Source: Monoplex corrugatus
Taxonomy: Eukaryota; Mollusca; Gastropoda; Littorinimorpha; Ranellidae
Assembly: GCA_030674185.1 (NCBI GenBank)
Contig: JAPXFY010000031.1
Span: forward strand, 1,611,086-1,675,085
Reading direction: 5' to 3'
DNA: 64,000 nt
The notes beneath the pieces were generated by a model. The model had not been told where the DNA came from. It saw only the letters and a list, made by a program, of their open reading frames with translations, and searched no databases. The translations under genes and the position numbers were made by a program. Shown here piece by piece: positions 1 through 11,044 of the stretch (position 1 is its first letter; every line of letters begins with the position of its first letter).

Positions 1-3000
1 ATGCCAGATATTTTGCCCACACCATGCCAGATGTTTTGCCTACACCATGCCAGATGTTTTGCCTACACCATGTCAGATGTTTTCCCACACCATGCCAGAT
101 GTTTTGCCTACACCATGCCAGATGTTTTCCTACACCATGCCAGATGTTTTTGCCTACACATGTAGATGTTTTGCCTACACCATGTCAGATGTTTTGCCAC
201 ACCATGTAGATGTTTTGCCTACACCATGTAAGATGTTTGCCTACACCATGCCAGATGTTTTAGCCTACATCATGCCAGATGTTTTGCCTACACCATGCAT
301 GATGTTTTGCCCACACATGCCAGATGTTTTGCCTACACCATGCCAGATGTTATGCCCTACACCATGCCAGATGTTATGCCTACACCATGCAGATGTTTTG
401 CCTACACCATGCCAGATGTTTTGCCTACACCATGCCAGATGTTTTGCCTACACCATGCAGATGTTTTGCCTACACCATGCCGATGTTTATACCTACACCA
501 TGCCAGATGTTTTGCCTACACCATGTAAGATGTTTTGCCTACACCATGCAGGATGTTTTGCCTACACCATGCAGATGTTTTGCCTACACCATGCCAGATG
601 TTATGCCTACACCATGCCAGATGTTTATGCCTAACCATGTAAGATGTTTTGCCTACACCATGCCAGATGTTTTGCCTACACCATGCCAGATATTTATGCC
701 TACACCATGCCAGATGTTTTGCCTACACCATGCCAGATGTTTTGCCTACACCATGCCAGATGTTATGCCCACACCATGCCAGATGTTTTGCCTACACCAT
801 GCCAGATGTTTTGTCTACACCATGCCACATGTTTTGCCTACACCATGCCAGATGTTTGGCCTACACCATGCCACATGTTTTGCCACACCATGCCAGATAC
901 CTGTAGATGTTTTGCCACACCATGAGATGTTTTCCACACCATGTATGATTTACCCACACCATGAGATGTTTTGTCCACACATGTAGATGTTTTGCCACAC
1001 CATGATGATGTTTTCCCACACCATGAAGATGTTTTCCACACCATGAGATGTTTTCCACACCATGTAATGTTTTACCACACCATGTAGATGTTTTACCACA
1101 CCAGTAGATGTTTTCCCACACCATGTAAGATTTTTGCCTACACCATGCAGATGTTTTCCACACTCATGCCAGATGTTTTGCCTACACCATGAGATGTTTT
1201 ACCACACATTAGATGTTTTCCCACACCATGTATGATGTTTTCCCACACCATGAAGTTTGCCTACACCATGCCAGATGTTTTACACCATGAAGAGATGTTT
1301 TGCCTACACCATGCCAGATGTTTTGCCTACACCATGCCAGATGTTTTGCCTACACCACGTATGTTTTGCCTACACCATGCCAGATGTTTTGCCTACACCA
1401 TGATGTTTTGCCTACACCATGCAGATGTTTTGCCTACACCATGTATGTTTTGCCTACACCATGCCAGATGTTTTGCCTACACCATGCCAGATGTTTGCCT
1501 ACACCATGTAAGATGTTTGCCTACACCTAAGATGTTTTGCCTACACCATGCCAGATGTTTTGCCTACACCATGCCAGATTTTGCCTACACCATGCCAGAT
1601 GTTTTGCCTACACCATGAGATGTTTTGCCTACACCATGCCAGATGTTTGCCACACCATGCCAGATGTTTTGCCTACACCATGCCAGATGTTTTGCTACAC
1701 CATGCCATGTTTTGCCTACACCATGCCAGATGTTTTGCCCACACCATGCCAATGTTTTGCCACACCATGCCAGATGTTTGCCTACACCTGCCAGATGTTT
1801 TGCTACACCATGCCAATGTTTTGCCTACACCATGAAATGTTTTGCCTACACCATGCCAGATGTTTTGCCTACACCATGCCAGATGTTTACCTACACCATG
1901 CCAGATGTTTGCCTACACCATGTAAGATTTTGCCACACCATGCAGATGTTTTGCCTACCATGCCAGATGTTTTGCCTACACCATGCCAGATGTTTGCCTA
2001 CACATGCCAGATGTTTGCCTAACCATGTAGATGTTTTGCCTACACCATGCCAGATGTTTTGCCTACACCATGCCAGATATTATGCCCACACCATGCCAGA
2101 TGTTTTGCCTACACCATGCCAGATGTTTTGCCTACACCATGCCAGATGTTTGCCCACACCATGCCAGATGTTTGCCTACATCAATTTTTTAACATGCAAT
2201 GTTTTGCCTACACCATGCAGATGTTTTGCCTACACCACATGTGCCACATGTTTTGCCTACACCATGCAAGATGTTATGCCTACACCATGCCAGATGTTTT
2301 GCCTACACATGCCAGATGTTATGCCTACACATGCCAGATGTTTTGCCCACACCATGCCAGATGTTTTGCCTACACCATGCCAGATGTTATGCCTACACCA
2401 TGCCAGATGTTATGCCTACACCATGTAAGATGTTTTGCCTACACCATGCCAGATGTTTTGCCTACACCATGCCAGATGTTTTGCCTACACCATGCCAGAT
2501 GTTTTGCCTACACCATGCCAGATGTTATACCTACACCATGCCAGATGTTATGCCTACACCATGTAAGATGTTTTGCCTACACCATGCAGGATGTTTTGCC
2601 TACACCATGCCAGATGTTTTGCCTACACCATGCCAGATGTTATGCCTACACCATGCCAGATGTTATGCCTATACCATGTAAGATGTTTTGCCTACACCAT
2701 GCCAGATGTTTTGCCTACACCATGCCAGATATTATGCCACACCATGCCAGATGTTTTGCCTACACCATGCCAGATGTTTTGCCTACACCATGCCAGATGT
2801 TATGCCCACACCATGCCAGATGTTTTGCCTACACCATGCCAGATGTTTTGTCTACACCATGCCACTGTTTTGCCTACACCATGCCAGATGTTTTGCCTAC
2901 ACCATGCCACATGTTTTGCCACACCATGCCAGATGTTTGCCTACACCGTGCCAGATGTTTTGTCTACACCATGCCACATGTTTTGTCTACACCATGCCAG

Positions 3001-3493
3001 ATGTTTTGCCTACACCATGCCAGATGTTTTGCCTACATCATGCCAGATGTTTTGCCTACACCATGCCAGATGTTTTGCCTACACCATGCCAGATATTTGC
3101 CCACACCATGCAGATGTTTTCCTACACCATGCCAGATGTTTTGCCTACCCATGCAGATGTTTTGCCTACATCATGCCAGATGTTTGCCTACACCATGCCA
3201 GATATTTTGCCTACACCATGCCAGATGTTTTGCCTACACCATGCCAGATGTTTTGCCTACACCATGCCAGATGTTTTGCCTACACCATGCCAGATGTTTT
3301 GCCTACACCATGCCAGATGTTTTGCCTACACCATGCCAGATGTTTTGCCTACACCATGCCAGATGTTTTGCCTACACCATGCCAGATGTTTTGCCTACAC
3401 CATGCCAGATGTTTTGCCTACACCACACACCTGCCAGATGTTTTGCCTACACCATGCGATGTTTGCTACATGCAATGTTTTGCCTACACCGTG
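1..3493 (+). repeat. 23-bp minisatellite array, open at left edge
   Basis: About 150 tandem copies of a 23-bp unit (consensus ATGCCAGATGTTTTGCCTAC plus ACC) run from base 1, so the array continues outside the window. Copies vary by single-base indels. Around 910-1260 they become a shorter CACACCATG(A)GATGTTTTCC variant, and near 3200-3420 they are almost identical. The unit has no stop codon in any of the three forward frames, so long open frames up to 500 codons appear with a 23-residue period. These are artefacts of the satellite, not genes. Confidence 0.97.
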
Positions 3494-3821
3494 CAGGCGG
3501 TGGGTTGCTACGTGGTCTGCATGCTCAGTATTCCGTTTCGGTTTCTTAAGATGACGTCTATGTGCTTGGAACGAATTCCATATGCACTAACGTCACAGGT
3601 GTCACGTGTACGGTGACCCGTGGCACATGCCTTGAGCCTGCACATAAACCCATGAGCTGGCCAGGTCCTGAGGCCCTACCTAGACTGTTTTACCTAGTCT
3701 GTATTTCATACTGGTATTTTATCAGCCTACCGCTGGAATAATCTTGATTACATGTAAATGACATGTGTATGTGTGCATCTTACCTTCAAAAAAGGAACAT
3801 GTATATAAAGTAAATTACAGT
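3494..3821. other. unique spacer
   Basis: Non-repetitive sequence between the satellite and the tRNA. I see no coding pattern. It contains CRE-like cores (TGACGTC near 3552 and AACGTCA near 3590). On the minus strand the run of six T at 3788-3793 could serve as a Pol III terminator for the tRNA. Confidence 0.5.
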
Positions 3822-3893
3822 TAACAGAGCGTGGTTTCGATCCACGCACCTCTGGGTTATGGGCCCAGCACGCTTCCACTGCGCCACTTTGCT
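3822..3893 (-). tRNA. initiator tRNA-Met (CAT), gene or recent relic
   Basis: The minus strand folds as a 72-nt cloverleaf, the length of animal initiator tRNA-Met. The anticodon arm is CTGGG-CCCATAA-CCCAG with anticodon CAT, and C rather than T precedes the anticodon region, as in metazoan initiators. The T arm is a perfect five-pair stem closing ATCGAAA, again the initiator-type loop. The D arm GCGC...GCGT is present. The acceptor AGCAAAG/CTCTGTT has one A-C mismatch at the fifth pair and one G-T pair. The nearest minus-strand T run is about 29 nt downstream. The rest of the fold is intact, so this is either a functional gene with a weakened acceptor stem or a young pseudogene. Confidence 0.85.
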
Positions 3894-4214
3894 TCTGTAT
3901 GTATATATTCTGTATTCCGCAGGTGTGCATTAAAGTGTTTTAAGACTAGTCTTGATTATTTCTACCACTAGGCCTATCCGTAAGAGCACTGAACAGACAA
4001 CAGAGGTATTTGCATTTTCGTCTGGTATAGACTGGAAAAATCCCCAAAGATATGTCAAAATCAATTTTCATTGCACTTCCAAAGAAGACAGGGGCTACAG
4101 AATGCGAACTCCATCGCACAATCAGTTTGATGAGTCATGTAACAAAAATTCTGTTAAGAATAATCATGATGAGGACAAGGAATAGAATCAAAAGAGAAAC
4201 AGCAAAAGAACAGT

Positions 4215-4715
4215 GTGGATTTGTGGAAGGGAAAGGAACTATTAATGCCATATATAGGCTACATCCTAAGAACTGTCATAGAGAGAACAATCGAGATGAA
4301 TAAGGATTTATATTTATGCTTTGTTGATTATACCAAGGCTTTCGATCGGGTAAGACATGAAGAATTGATCAACCAACTAGAAAGACTCAACATTGATGGA
4401 AAAGATCTACAAATAATCAGAAATATATACTGGGAACAAACAGCTGCAATGAGAATAGAAAACGATATAAGCTCTTTCCAAAACATCAAAAGAGGAGTCA
4501 GACAGAGTTGTGTTTTGTCACCAGATCTGTTTTCACTGTACAGCGAAAACATCATGAGAAACCTAGAGGAAGACCCCGGATTAAAGGTTGGAGGAAAAAT
4601 GATAAACAATATTCGATACGCAGATGACACCGTGCTAATTGCAGAAAATGAAAAGGCCCTACAAAACCTTGTGAATATACTAGAAATGGAAAGCAAAGGT
4701 AAGGGTTGGAACTAA
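4215..4715 (+). pseudogene. RT domain segment of the RTE-like element
   Basis: Open 166-codon stretch with RT motif A (FVDYTKAFDRV, catalytic Asp), motif B (RGVRQSCVLSP) and motif C (IRYADDTVLIA). It ends at a stop created by an indel around 4700-4712. The protein continues in another frame from 4706. Flanking frame breaks and absence of the endonuclease make this a fossil fragment, not a host gene. Confidence 0.8.
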
Positions 4716-5374
4716 ACAGCAGGAAGACTGAAGTCATGGTGATCAGTAAAAAACATGAAATCCCCTCATGCAAAATAACATCAAACGGCACAACCTTGAG
4801 ACAGGTTGATAACTTTAAATACCTGGGAACGATCATTTCACCAGACGGCAGATGCACATTGGAAATAGCCAGCAGAATCGGCCAAGCCAAAACAGCATTC
4901 AAGAAGATGAAAAGCATTCTTACCAACAAATGCCTATCGATTAACATTAAAAAGAGAGTTCTTGAATGTTATATAGAACCAGTACTGTTGTACGGTTGTG
5001 AGGCGTGGACAGTCAACAAGCAAAGCCAGAACAAGATTGAGGCAGCTGAGATGTGGTTTCTAAGAAGAATATTGCCAGTTCCATGGACAGCAAAGAAAAC
5101 AAACGAGACAGTCTTGATGGAGGCAGACACAAGAAGATCATTCAAAAGGAAGATTAGGAAAAGACAGACAACATTTGTAGGCCATATTATGAGGAAAGGG
5201 GAATTGGAGCACCTGGTCATAACAGGAAAGCTGGAGGGAAAGAGAGCACCAGGTAGACCCCAGGGAGAAGATGCTAGACGGACAGGGAGGGTGGTGGAGA
5301 TGCTTGGGGCAATGAGAGATAGAGACAGATGGAAGTCCATGATCACCAACGCCATGCGGCAGGGCACATGCTGA
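4706..5374 (+). pseudogene. C-terminal segment of the RTE-like element
   Basis: Open 222-codon continuation of the preceding RT segment in a different frame. It covers thumb and connector-like residues (VDNFKYLGTIISPDG, YGCEAWTVNKQSQNKIEA) and the basic C terminus ending near RDRDRWKSMITNAMRQGTC. This last segment is the part retained in the solo 3' ends at 20.4-20.8, 29.8, 47.1, 48.1 and 53.2 kb. Confidence 0.8.
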
Positions 5375-5382
5375 TGATGATA

Positions 5383-5654
5383 GATGGAGCTTCTCTCCAG
5401 GTACTGACCTCGAGGTACACAGCCCTCTGGTGAACCAGGGCAAATGCCTGTTAAGTACGGTGCTGGACTGTAAGGATAAGAATAGGACCTTTCCTCTGAA
5501 GGACCTAAATACTGACAAAGCGCTCTAAGAAGTTCACCTTGGCTGTTATCCGACCCCACGACACAAGGTTTTGTTGTTGTTGTTGTTTTGTTGTTTTTGT
5601 TTGGTTTTTGCTTTTCTTGTCGTTTGTTGTTGTTGTTTGATTTGATTGATTGAT
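5383..5654. other. post-LINE spacer with TTG microsatellite
   Basis: No coding signal seen. The right part (about 5568-5640) is a (TTG)n-rich tract that probably served as target for the adjacent SINE, since TTG repeats also flank the SINE on its other side (5896-5925). Confidence 0.5.
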
Positions 5655-5893
5655 TTGCTTCAGTTTTTACGCCGACACCCACCTCAGGTGATATGGCCGA
5701 CGGGATAACCATCCCTGGGAAGTGGGGGAAGGGGGAAACCTATCTAATCCTATACTGACTCCACCAGAACAACAATGATGTTAAGATGGGACAGTGAGAA
5801 GGCCAGTTTTAATGTTGCACACCCCGAGATTCGAACCCAAAACCATTAGCATGTGAATCCGACGCTCAAACCAACTGAGCTACTGGAGCCCGC
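5655..5893 (-). mobile_element. tRNA-derived SINE
   Basis: On the minus strand the head at 5893-5830 is tRNA-like, with A box TAGCTCAGTTGG, B box GGGTTCGAATC and an anticodon-like loop containing TTCACAT. A non-tRNA body follows, and the end is AAATCAATCAATCAAATC, a short AATC repeat typical of a SINE tail. TTG repeats on both sides look like the split target. Confidence 0.8.
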
Positions 5894-6392
5894 AGTTGTT
5901 GTTGTTATTGTTGTGTTGTTGTTTCTTTTACCTACCTGTACAACGTCTTCTTTCAGACCAGAAGATTTATTCTGTCAGGTAAAGGGGCGGTGTTTTGTTT
6001 TCCTTCGTCTTCGTTTTGTTCTTACCACTGTATGGGAGACAACTCAACTTTCCCTCTCTTTGTGTGTAGAAACATATCTACGTTTACCTCTTTTATAAGT
6101 TTGGACGCCCGGGCGCCATAGTCCAGGTCACACGAACCAAACAAGTCCTGAAATGAACACTTTGAGATAAAGGGGTGTGAATAGCTCTTTTTAACAATCT
6201 TCTGTGATATAATATTCACTCACAATCTGTTTTTTAGTTTCACTGTTGTCTCAGTCTACCACTGCCCTGGCTTCACATCAAGTTTTACTTCATCTAATAT
6301 ATCTTCAAAATCACTCTGACCTTGACAAGTGCAAAATTTGGATTTCTGCAAAGTTTTGTTTGTAAAGGGACATAGGTAGGATGGTAAATCAA
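5894..6392. other. unique sequence, no gene seen
   Basis: TTG-rich start followed by ordinary AT-rich sequence. I see no conserved coding motif on either strand. The short open frames here lack splice context or recognisable similarity. Confidence 0.5.
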
Positions 6393-6397
6393 AGTGT

Positions 6398-6496
<99 letters not shown>

Positions 6497-6562
6497 TGTA
6501 TGTGTGTATGTGTTGTGATGCTGATTGTTAAAAGGGAGATTGAAAGAATGGCAAATCAAACT

Positions 6563-6601
<39 letters not shown>

Positions 6602-6607
6602 GCGCGC

Positions 6608-6639
<32 letters not shown>

Positions 6640-7063
6640 TTTGTCTGTCGGTCTGTCTGTCTGTCCTTGAGAGAGAGAGAGAGAATGTGTATGTGTGTTC
6701 TGTCAATTGATTCAGACAGCTGAGCATACAAAGAGTAACACATCTAAGATTGTGTGTGTGTGTATGTGTATGTGTGTGTGTGGTGTGGTGTATGTGTGTG
6801 TGTGAGTGTGTGTGTGTGTGTGTTGTGTGTGTGTGTGTGTGTGTGAGTGTGTGTGTGTGTGCGCGTGTATATTGTGGTGTGTGTGTGTGTGTGTGTGTTG
6901 TGGTGTTGTGTGTGTGTGTGTGTGTGTGTGAGTGTGTGTACGTGTGTGTGTGTGTGTGTATGTACATGCTTATATATTTGTATGCGAGTTAGTCTTTATG
7001 TGTGAGAGAGAGAGAGAGATGCACACATGTGTGTGACTGTGTGCACAGCTGTTGTTATCAATG

Positions 7064-7134
<71 letters not shown>

Positions 7135-7215
7135 AGGTACACACACACACACAGCCACACACAACACACACACACCAACACACACCACACACACACACAC
7201 ACACACAACAATACA
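6393..7215. repeat. cluster of GT/CA, GC and GA microsatellites
   Basis: Successive dinucleotide tracts: GT (6393-6512), GT with a central run of CG (6560-6640), CTGT and GA runs (6640-6685), imperfect GT (6750-6960), GA (7002-7018) and CA (7063-7210). The strand bias flips from GT to CA near 7060, so a transcript could fold back on itself. Confidence 0.95.
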
Positions 7216-8150
7216 CAAGAACTCACAGACATGTCTTCAATCCACCAGAACCTTTACTGTCCAGATTAATCACGTGTGGGTTTGTTGTTGTTTTTTATTA
7301 TCATTGTTTGTTTTCGTTTCTGGTTCTTTTTTGTTTTTGTTGTTTTTCTGCCCTGCACCATACCTGTGTCACTATTCCCACACTCATGTCACCTGTCCAA
7401 CACACCTCCAAACCCACCAACACAGGTCACCATGATAGCAAGGTATGAAGGGGCACAGAATCTGGGTCAATATTTCACAATGCTAATCACCTTTGGTACC
7501 GGTAGTTATTGAAAAAAGTTTTTTCTTCTTCACCCCTTCCCCCCCCCCCCTCTCTCTCTCTTTCTCACTCTCTCTCTCCCTCTTTCTCTCTCTCTCTCTC
7601 ATCTAAAGAATTAGATTTGGTATGTCTGACTTATCAGTGCATAGATTAAGACATAAAAGACGTGATAAAGTTTTACTGAAACTGAAAATAACTTTATTCT
7701 ATGTTGTCCAGCCCTTGAAGATCTGTGAGCCAGTTAATCAGCCAAAATACTACTACTATAATCCAAATGATTTCAGATAATAATGCTCAAAGCTTCAAAA
7801 AAAAAAAATTAGAAATCTGACCACATACGTCTATAAAGCTTTAAAGAGAAGACAGTGAGTTAGCCTTATCATAAACTCTAGTGTTTTGTGTCTGTCAAAG
7901 TTATATATATGTTCCTCCTGAATTATTGAAGTATGACTGTGGAACATACATTGTATTTCTTCCACAATGTTTGAAGTATGCGTTATCCAAGAACGAATCT
8001 GTATTGTATTTTGTGTTTGTATAATATTCATAATAGTGCATTATCCAACAATGACTAGATATTAATGTTTTTTGTGTTTGTATCATGTTTATATACTGTG
8101 TACACACCCCATTCAAATAGGGCTATGGCCTGACCGAATAAACTTCAGAT
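7216..8150. other. AT-rich spacer with C/CT tract
   Basis: No gene seen. A run of C followed by CT repeats lies at about 7538-7602. The rest is AT-rich, with imperfect repetition around 7900-8100, where several GTGTTT(T)GTGTTTGTAT-like phrases recur. No conserved protein motif was found. Confidence 0.5.
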
Positions 8151-8151
8151 T

Positions 8152-8517
<366 letters not shown>

Positions 8518-8689
8518 CATTATGTTTGATAACTCATCTGCCTTTCCTTTACTATCTAAGCATATAAATTCATACAAAACCTACCTACCTAGCAGAACAA
8601 GCAATTTTTTTGTGTACATGACCATGCTTTATCCGGCCTTACAGGCAGTCATACTACATCTTTGCGGAGCTAAGTAGAGAATGCGGAAG

Positions 8690-9055
8690 AAATACAGGTT
8701 ATTGTTATTGTTGTTTAAAGCCCAGCCGACTGAGTATTGCCATGTTAGGGCTATAACTGCGTCAAAACATAAAAAAAACTTCAACAGGGAAAAAAAAAAA
8801 AAAAAAAATTAAGTACGCATATCAATGCATTTGCGCACATAATCTAAGGACATGCCCCCGACACTGACCACTCCATCCAATTTCTTGCACAGGGTATTTA
8901 CAAAACACACCTGAATACAAATCCAAGCGTACCTAAGGACACCAAAACATATAAAAACAGGCATAAATTACCTAAACTTGGTTCTGTATATCTCACTTCC
9001 CTAGAGCCAAAAATGCACTTAATACATGTACCCAATTATCAATCTTACGAAAAAG
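8690..9055 (-). repeat. dispersed repeat, copy 1 (inverted relative to 42.9 kb copy)
   Basis: The reverse complement matches 42930-43265: both contain GGGTACATGTATTAAGTG, then TTTTTGGCTCTAGGGAA, then a TTTAGG...TTATGC segment, and end with TATAGCCCT...GGGCTTTAAACA. A third copy of the terminal part lies at 55080-55155. The family probably represents a SINE or LINE 3' end. No coding is seen in it. Confidence 0.8.
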
Positions 9056-9224
9056 TACGTAAGACTTTATCGAACACATACAGGTGAATGGACCAGCAAG
9101 GCAGAAAATGATAGGAAGAAATGACAGAAAGCAAAGGAACAAGGAAGTTCATCAGGAGGGCAAAATAAGACAAAGAGTTTTGTAGGAAAAGAGAACATGA
9201 CAGGAAAGAGGAACCCCTGTTGTG
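9056..9224. other. short spacer
   Basis: Purine-rich, non-coding sequence. I see nothing recognisable. Confidence 0.4.
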
Positions 9225-9610
9225 TTCTGTTCTGTAATCGCTAACCCTCCCTTGAGGAGTATCGCAATGATGGGTGGTGGCGCTGTTATCGATGCACCGT
9301 CGGAGGAGATCTGAGCCTCGATTTGAAGGATGTAACAGTCGGGCTCTCCACTACTTCTGCAGGAAGGTCCTTCCAGGGTCCAATGAACTGATGAAAAAGG
9401 AGTGGCGATATGCCGTGGTTTTGCTTTGGATCGACTTGTATTTGTAAGGGTGTCTGGCTCAGGTTCGGGGGTCTGCTGGGATTAGGATGTTGTCGGTGGG
9501 GACTTCTGCCAGGTGGTTAATAATCTTGTACAATAAGATGAGTTTGGCGTCCCTCCTACAGTCTGCGAGGCTGTGCCATTTTAGTAGTTTCAACATTTCT
9601 ACCTCAAAAG
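9225..9610 (-). mobile_element. LINE 3'-terminal RT fragment, decayed
   Basis: Minus-strand translation around 9400-9300 reads HGISPLLFHQFIGPWKDLPA then EVVESPTVTSFKSRLRS, the usual C-terminal W-x-x-LP-x-E-V-V-x-S-P-x-x-x-x-F-K signature of jockey-like LINE proteins. Flanking codons are interrupted by stops. This is an old fragment of a LINE separate from the one at 12.5-15.6 kb. Confidence 0.65.
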
Positions 9611-9756
9611 TGAACAACACATGTCCTGTGGTCTCAAAACAGGAGGGAGTCTCTACCTCAACAATTCATTTCAAACCTTTTGCTGGTGCAAGCAATGTCT
9701 GTCCACAACCTTTGTTAAACACTGTGAAAACCAAGGCATCATGCAGTACTGTGTTA

Positions 9757-9800
9757 CATACAACTCATCATCATCATCATCAAGTGCCCTGCATACAACT
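9757..9800 (-). mobile_element. 26-bp solo end of RTE-like element with 9-bp target duplication
   Basis: CATACAACT at 9757-9765 is repeated at 9792-9800. Between them is only a CATCAT run plus AAGTGCCCTG, which is the extreme 3' end (reverse complement) of the RTE-like family seen at 5350-5382. This looks like an extremely 5'-truncated retrotransposition. Confidence 0.75.
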
Positions 9801-10082
9801 ACGCTGTATTTTTCCTTGTTACCAGGTGAAGTTAAATCTTCCCGATATTTTCAATGCTACATAATGAAAGCAGCAAAAGAACCATATGAATGAGTGTTCG
9901 GTTTAACATCAAGTGGATGACAATGGACACAGGATTGGGAGTTACGGTTTTAAGACAAAGGCACACTGTAATCCTCCACTCCCACCCGCCAATCACCCCT
10001 TCTCTCTTTCTCCCCCCCCCCCCCCCTTTTTTTTTTTTGCTTACCAGAAAAAAAAAATAAGGCAAAATCATATGCACATAAA
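9801..10082. other. spacer with C13-T12 homopolymer junction
   Basis: No gene seen. Near 10013-10038 a run of C is followed directly by a run of T, then an A-rich stretch that leads into the pentanucleotide arrays. Confidence 0.5.
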
Positions 10083-10590
10083 ACAGGATATCATATATAT
10101 CATATATCTTATCATATCATGTCAAGACATGTTATATCATATCATATCATCTATCATATATCATATCATAATATCATATCATATCATATCATATCATATC
10201 ATATCATATATCATATCATACCATATCATACATCACATCATACCATATCATACCATACCATACCATGCCATACCATACTATACCATACCACACCACGCCA
10301 TGCCATGCCATGCCATGCCACACCATACCGTACCATACCATATATCATATCATATCATATCATATCATATCATCTCATATTGTGTCATATATATCATCAT
10401 ATATCATATCATATCATATCATATCATATCATATATATATATATATCACATATATCATATATCATGTCATATCATACATCATATCATATATACATTGTAA
10501 ATATTTAATGTCAAAGCATACCATATATGATATGATGTCCTATCATATCATAATTCATATTCTATCATATTAAGTCATATGATATCATTG
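10083..10590. repeat. (TATCA)n pentanucleotide array
   Basis: About 500 bp of a five-base unit TATCA/ATACC. The core at about 10210-10345 is the CATAC/CATGC variant and the flanks are CATAT. Tyr/His/Ile open frames here are spurious. Confidence 0.95.
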
Positions 10591-10609
10591 TATTAGAGTA
10601 GAGCAGAGC

Positions 10610-10672
10610 AGAGCCAAGCTGACCAGACCAGACCAGACCAGACCAGACCAGACCAGACCAGACCAGAGTAGA
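10610..10672. repeat. (CCAGA)n pentanucleotide array
   Basis: Nine to ten perfect five-base units GACCA, flanked by the one-off variants GAGCA and GAGTA. It directly follows the TATCA array. Confidence 0.9.
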
Positions 10673-11044
10673 GCACATGGTCTGAACAACCAAACAGCAG
10701 AGGATCACATGAACAAGTGACAAAGCCCAGAACTCTACAGTCAAATACGTTTTGACAAATCTGAAAGACAAGAAAATAATAATCAAATAAATAAAATAAA
10801 ATAAATAAAATAAAATAAATAAAATGAAATAAAATAAAACAATAAAATAAAATACAAGAAAATACACGAAAAATAACCAGAGAAAATGAATAAACCTGAA
10901 TTCCTTTGTAGCCAGCCAACTGGGAACATTACATTTCCTCCAGGACTGAACGTTACCTTTCAAGGCTGCTTTCAGTTTCACTTTCTCAACATGGCATCTC
11001 CACACTCGGAATACATGTAGATTTTATATGCTGCTTATGTCACA
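10673..11044. repeat. AAATA-type array and flanks
   Basis: About 10775-10868 consists of mixed AAATA/AAAATA units. The flanks to either side are unique and non-coding. This is the third different pentanucleotide-type array within 700 bp. Confidence 0.75.

Larger units (their letters stand above)
4020..5382 (+). mobile_element. RTE-like non-LTR retrotransposon, 5'-truncated and frameshifted
   Basis: Reverse-transcriptase part of a LINE. It opens with an IPKDMSKSIFIALPKKTGA-type segment near 4045, then RT motifs FVDYTKAFDRV, RGVRQSCVLSPDLF and RYADDTVLIA. The C-terminal region has YGCEAWT, EMWFLRRIL, FVGHIMRKGELEH and GKLEGKRAPGRP. Coding switches frame near 4150-4215 and near 4700-4712, so the copy is dead. 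The 3' end is GCCATGCGGCAGGGCAC followed by a TGATGA run. The same 3' end recurs as short solo insertions elsewhere in the window. The endonuclease half is missing, as expected for 5' truncation. RTE assignment is by motif resemblance. Confidence 0.85.

Noticed and set aside
1..3493. CRISPR-like array of direct repeats
   Set aside because: Units are contiguous with no unique spacers, the genome is clearly eukaryotic, and no cas genes are present.
47..3554. Long overlapping open frames (up to 500 codons) of Cys/His-rich repeats
   Set aside because: All three forward frames are open because the 23-bp unit has no stop. There is no splice context, start context or similarity, so they are satellite artefacts.
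6389..7448. Frames of alternating His/Thr or Cys/Val
   Set aside because: Translation of CA/GT microsatellites. The same applies near 21.1-21.5, 39.8-40.2, 47.5-47.8, 57.3-58.0 and 62.8-63.0 kb.
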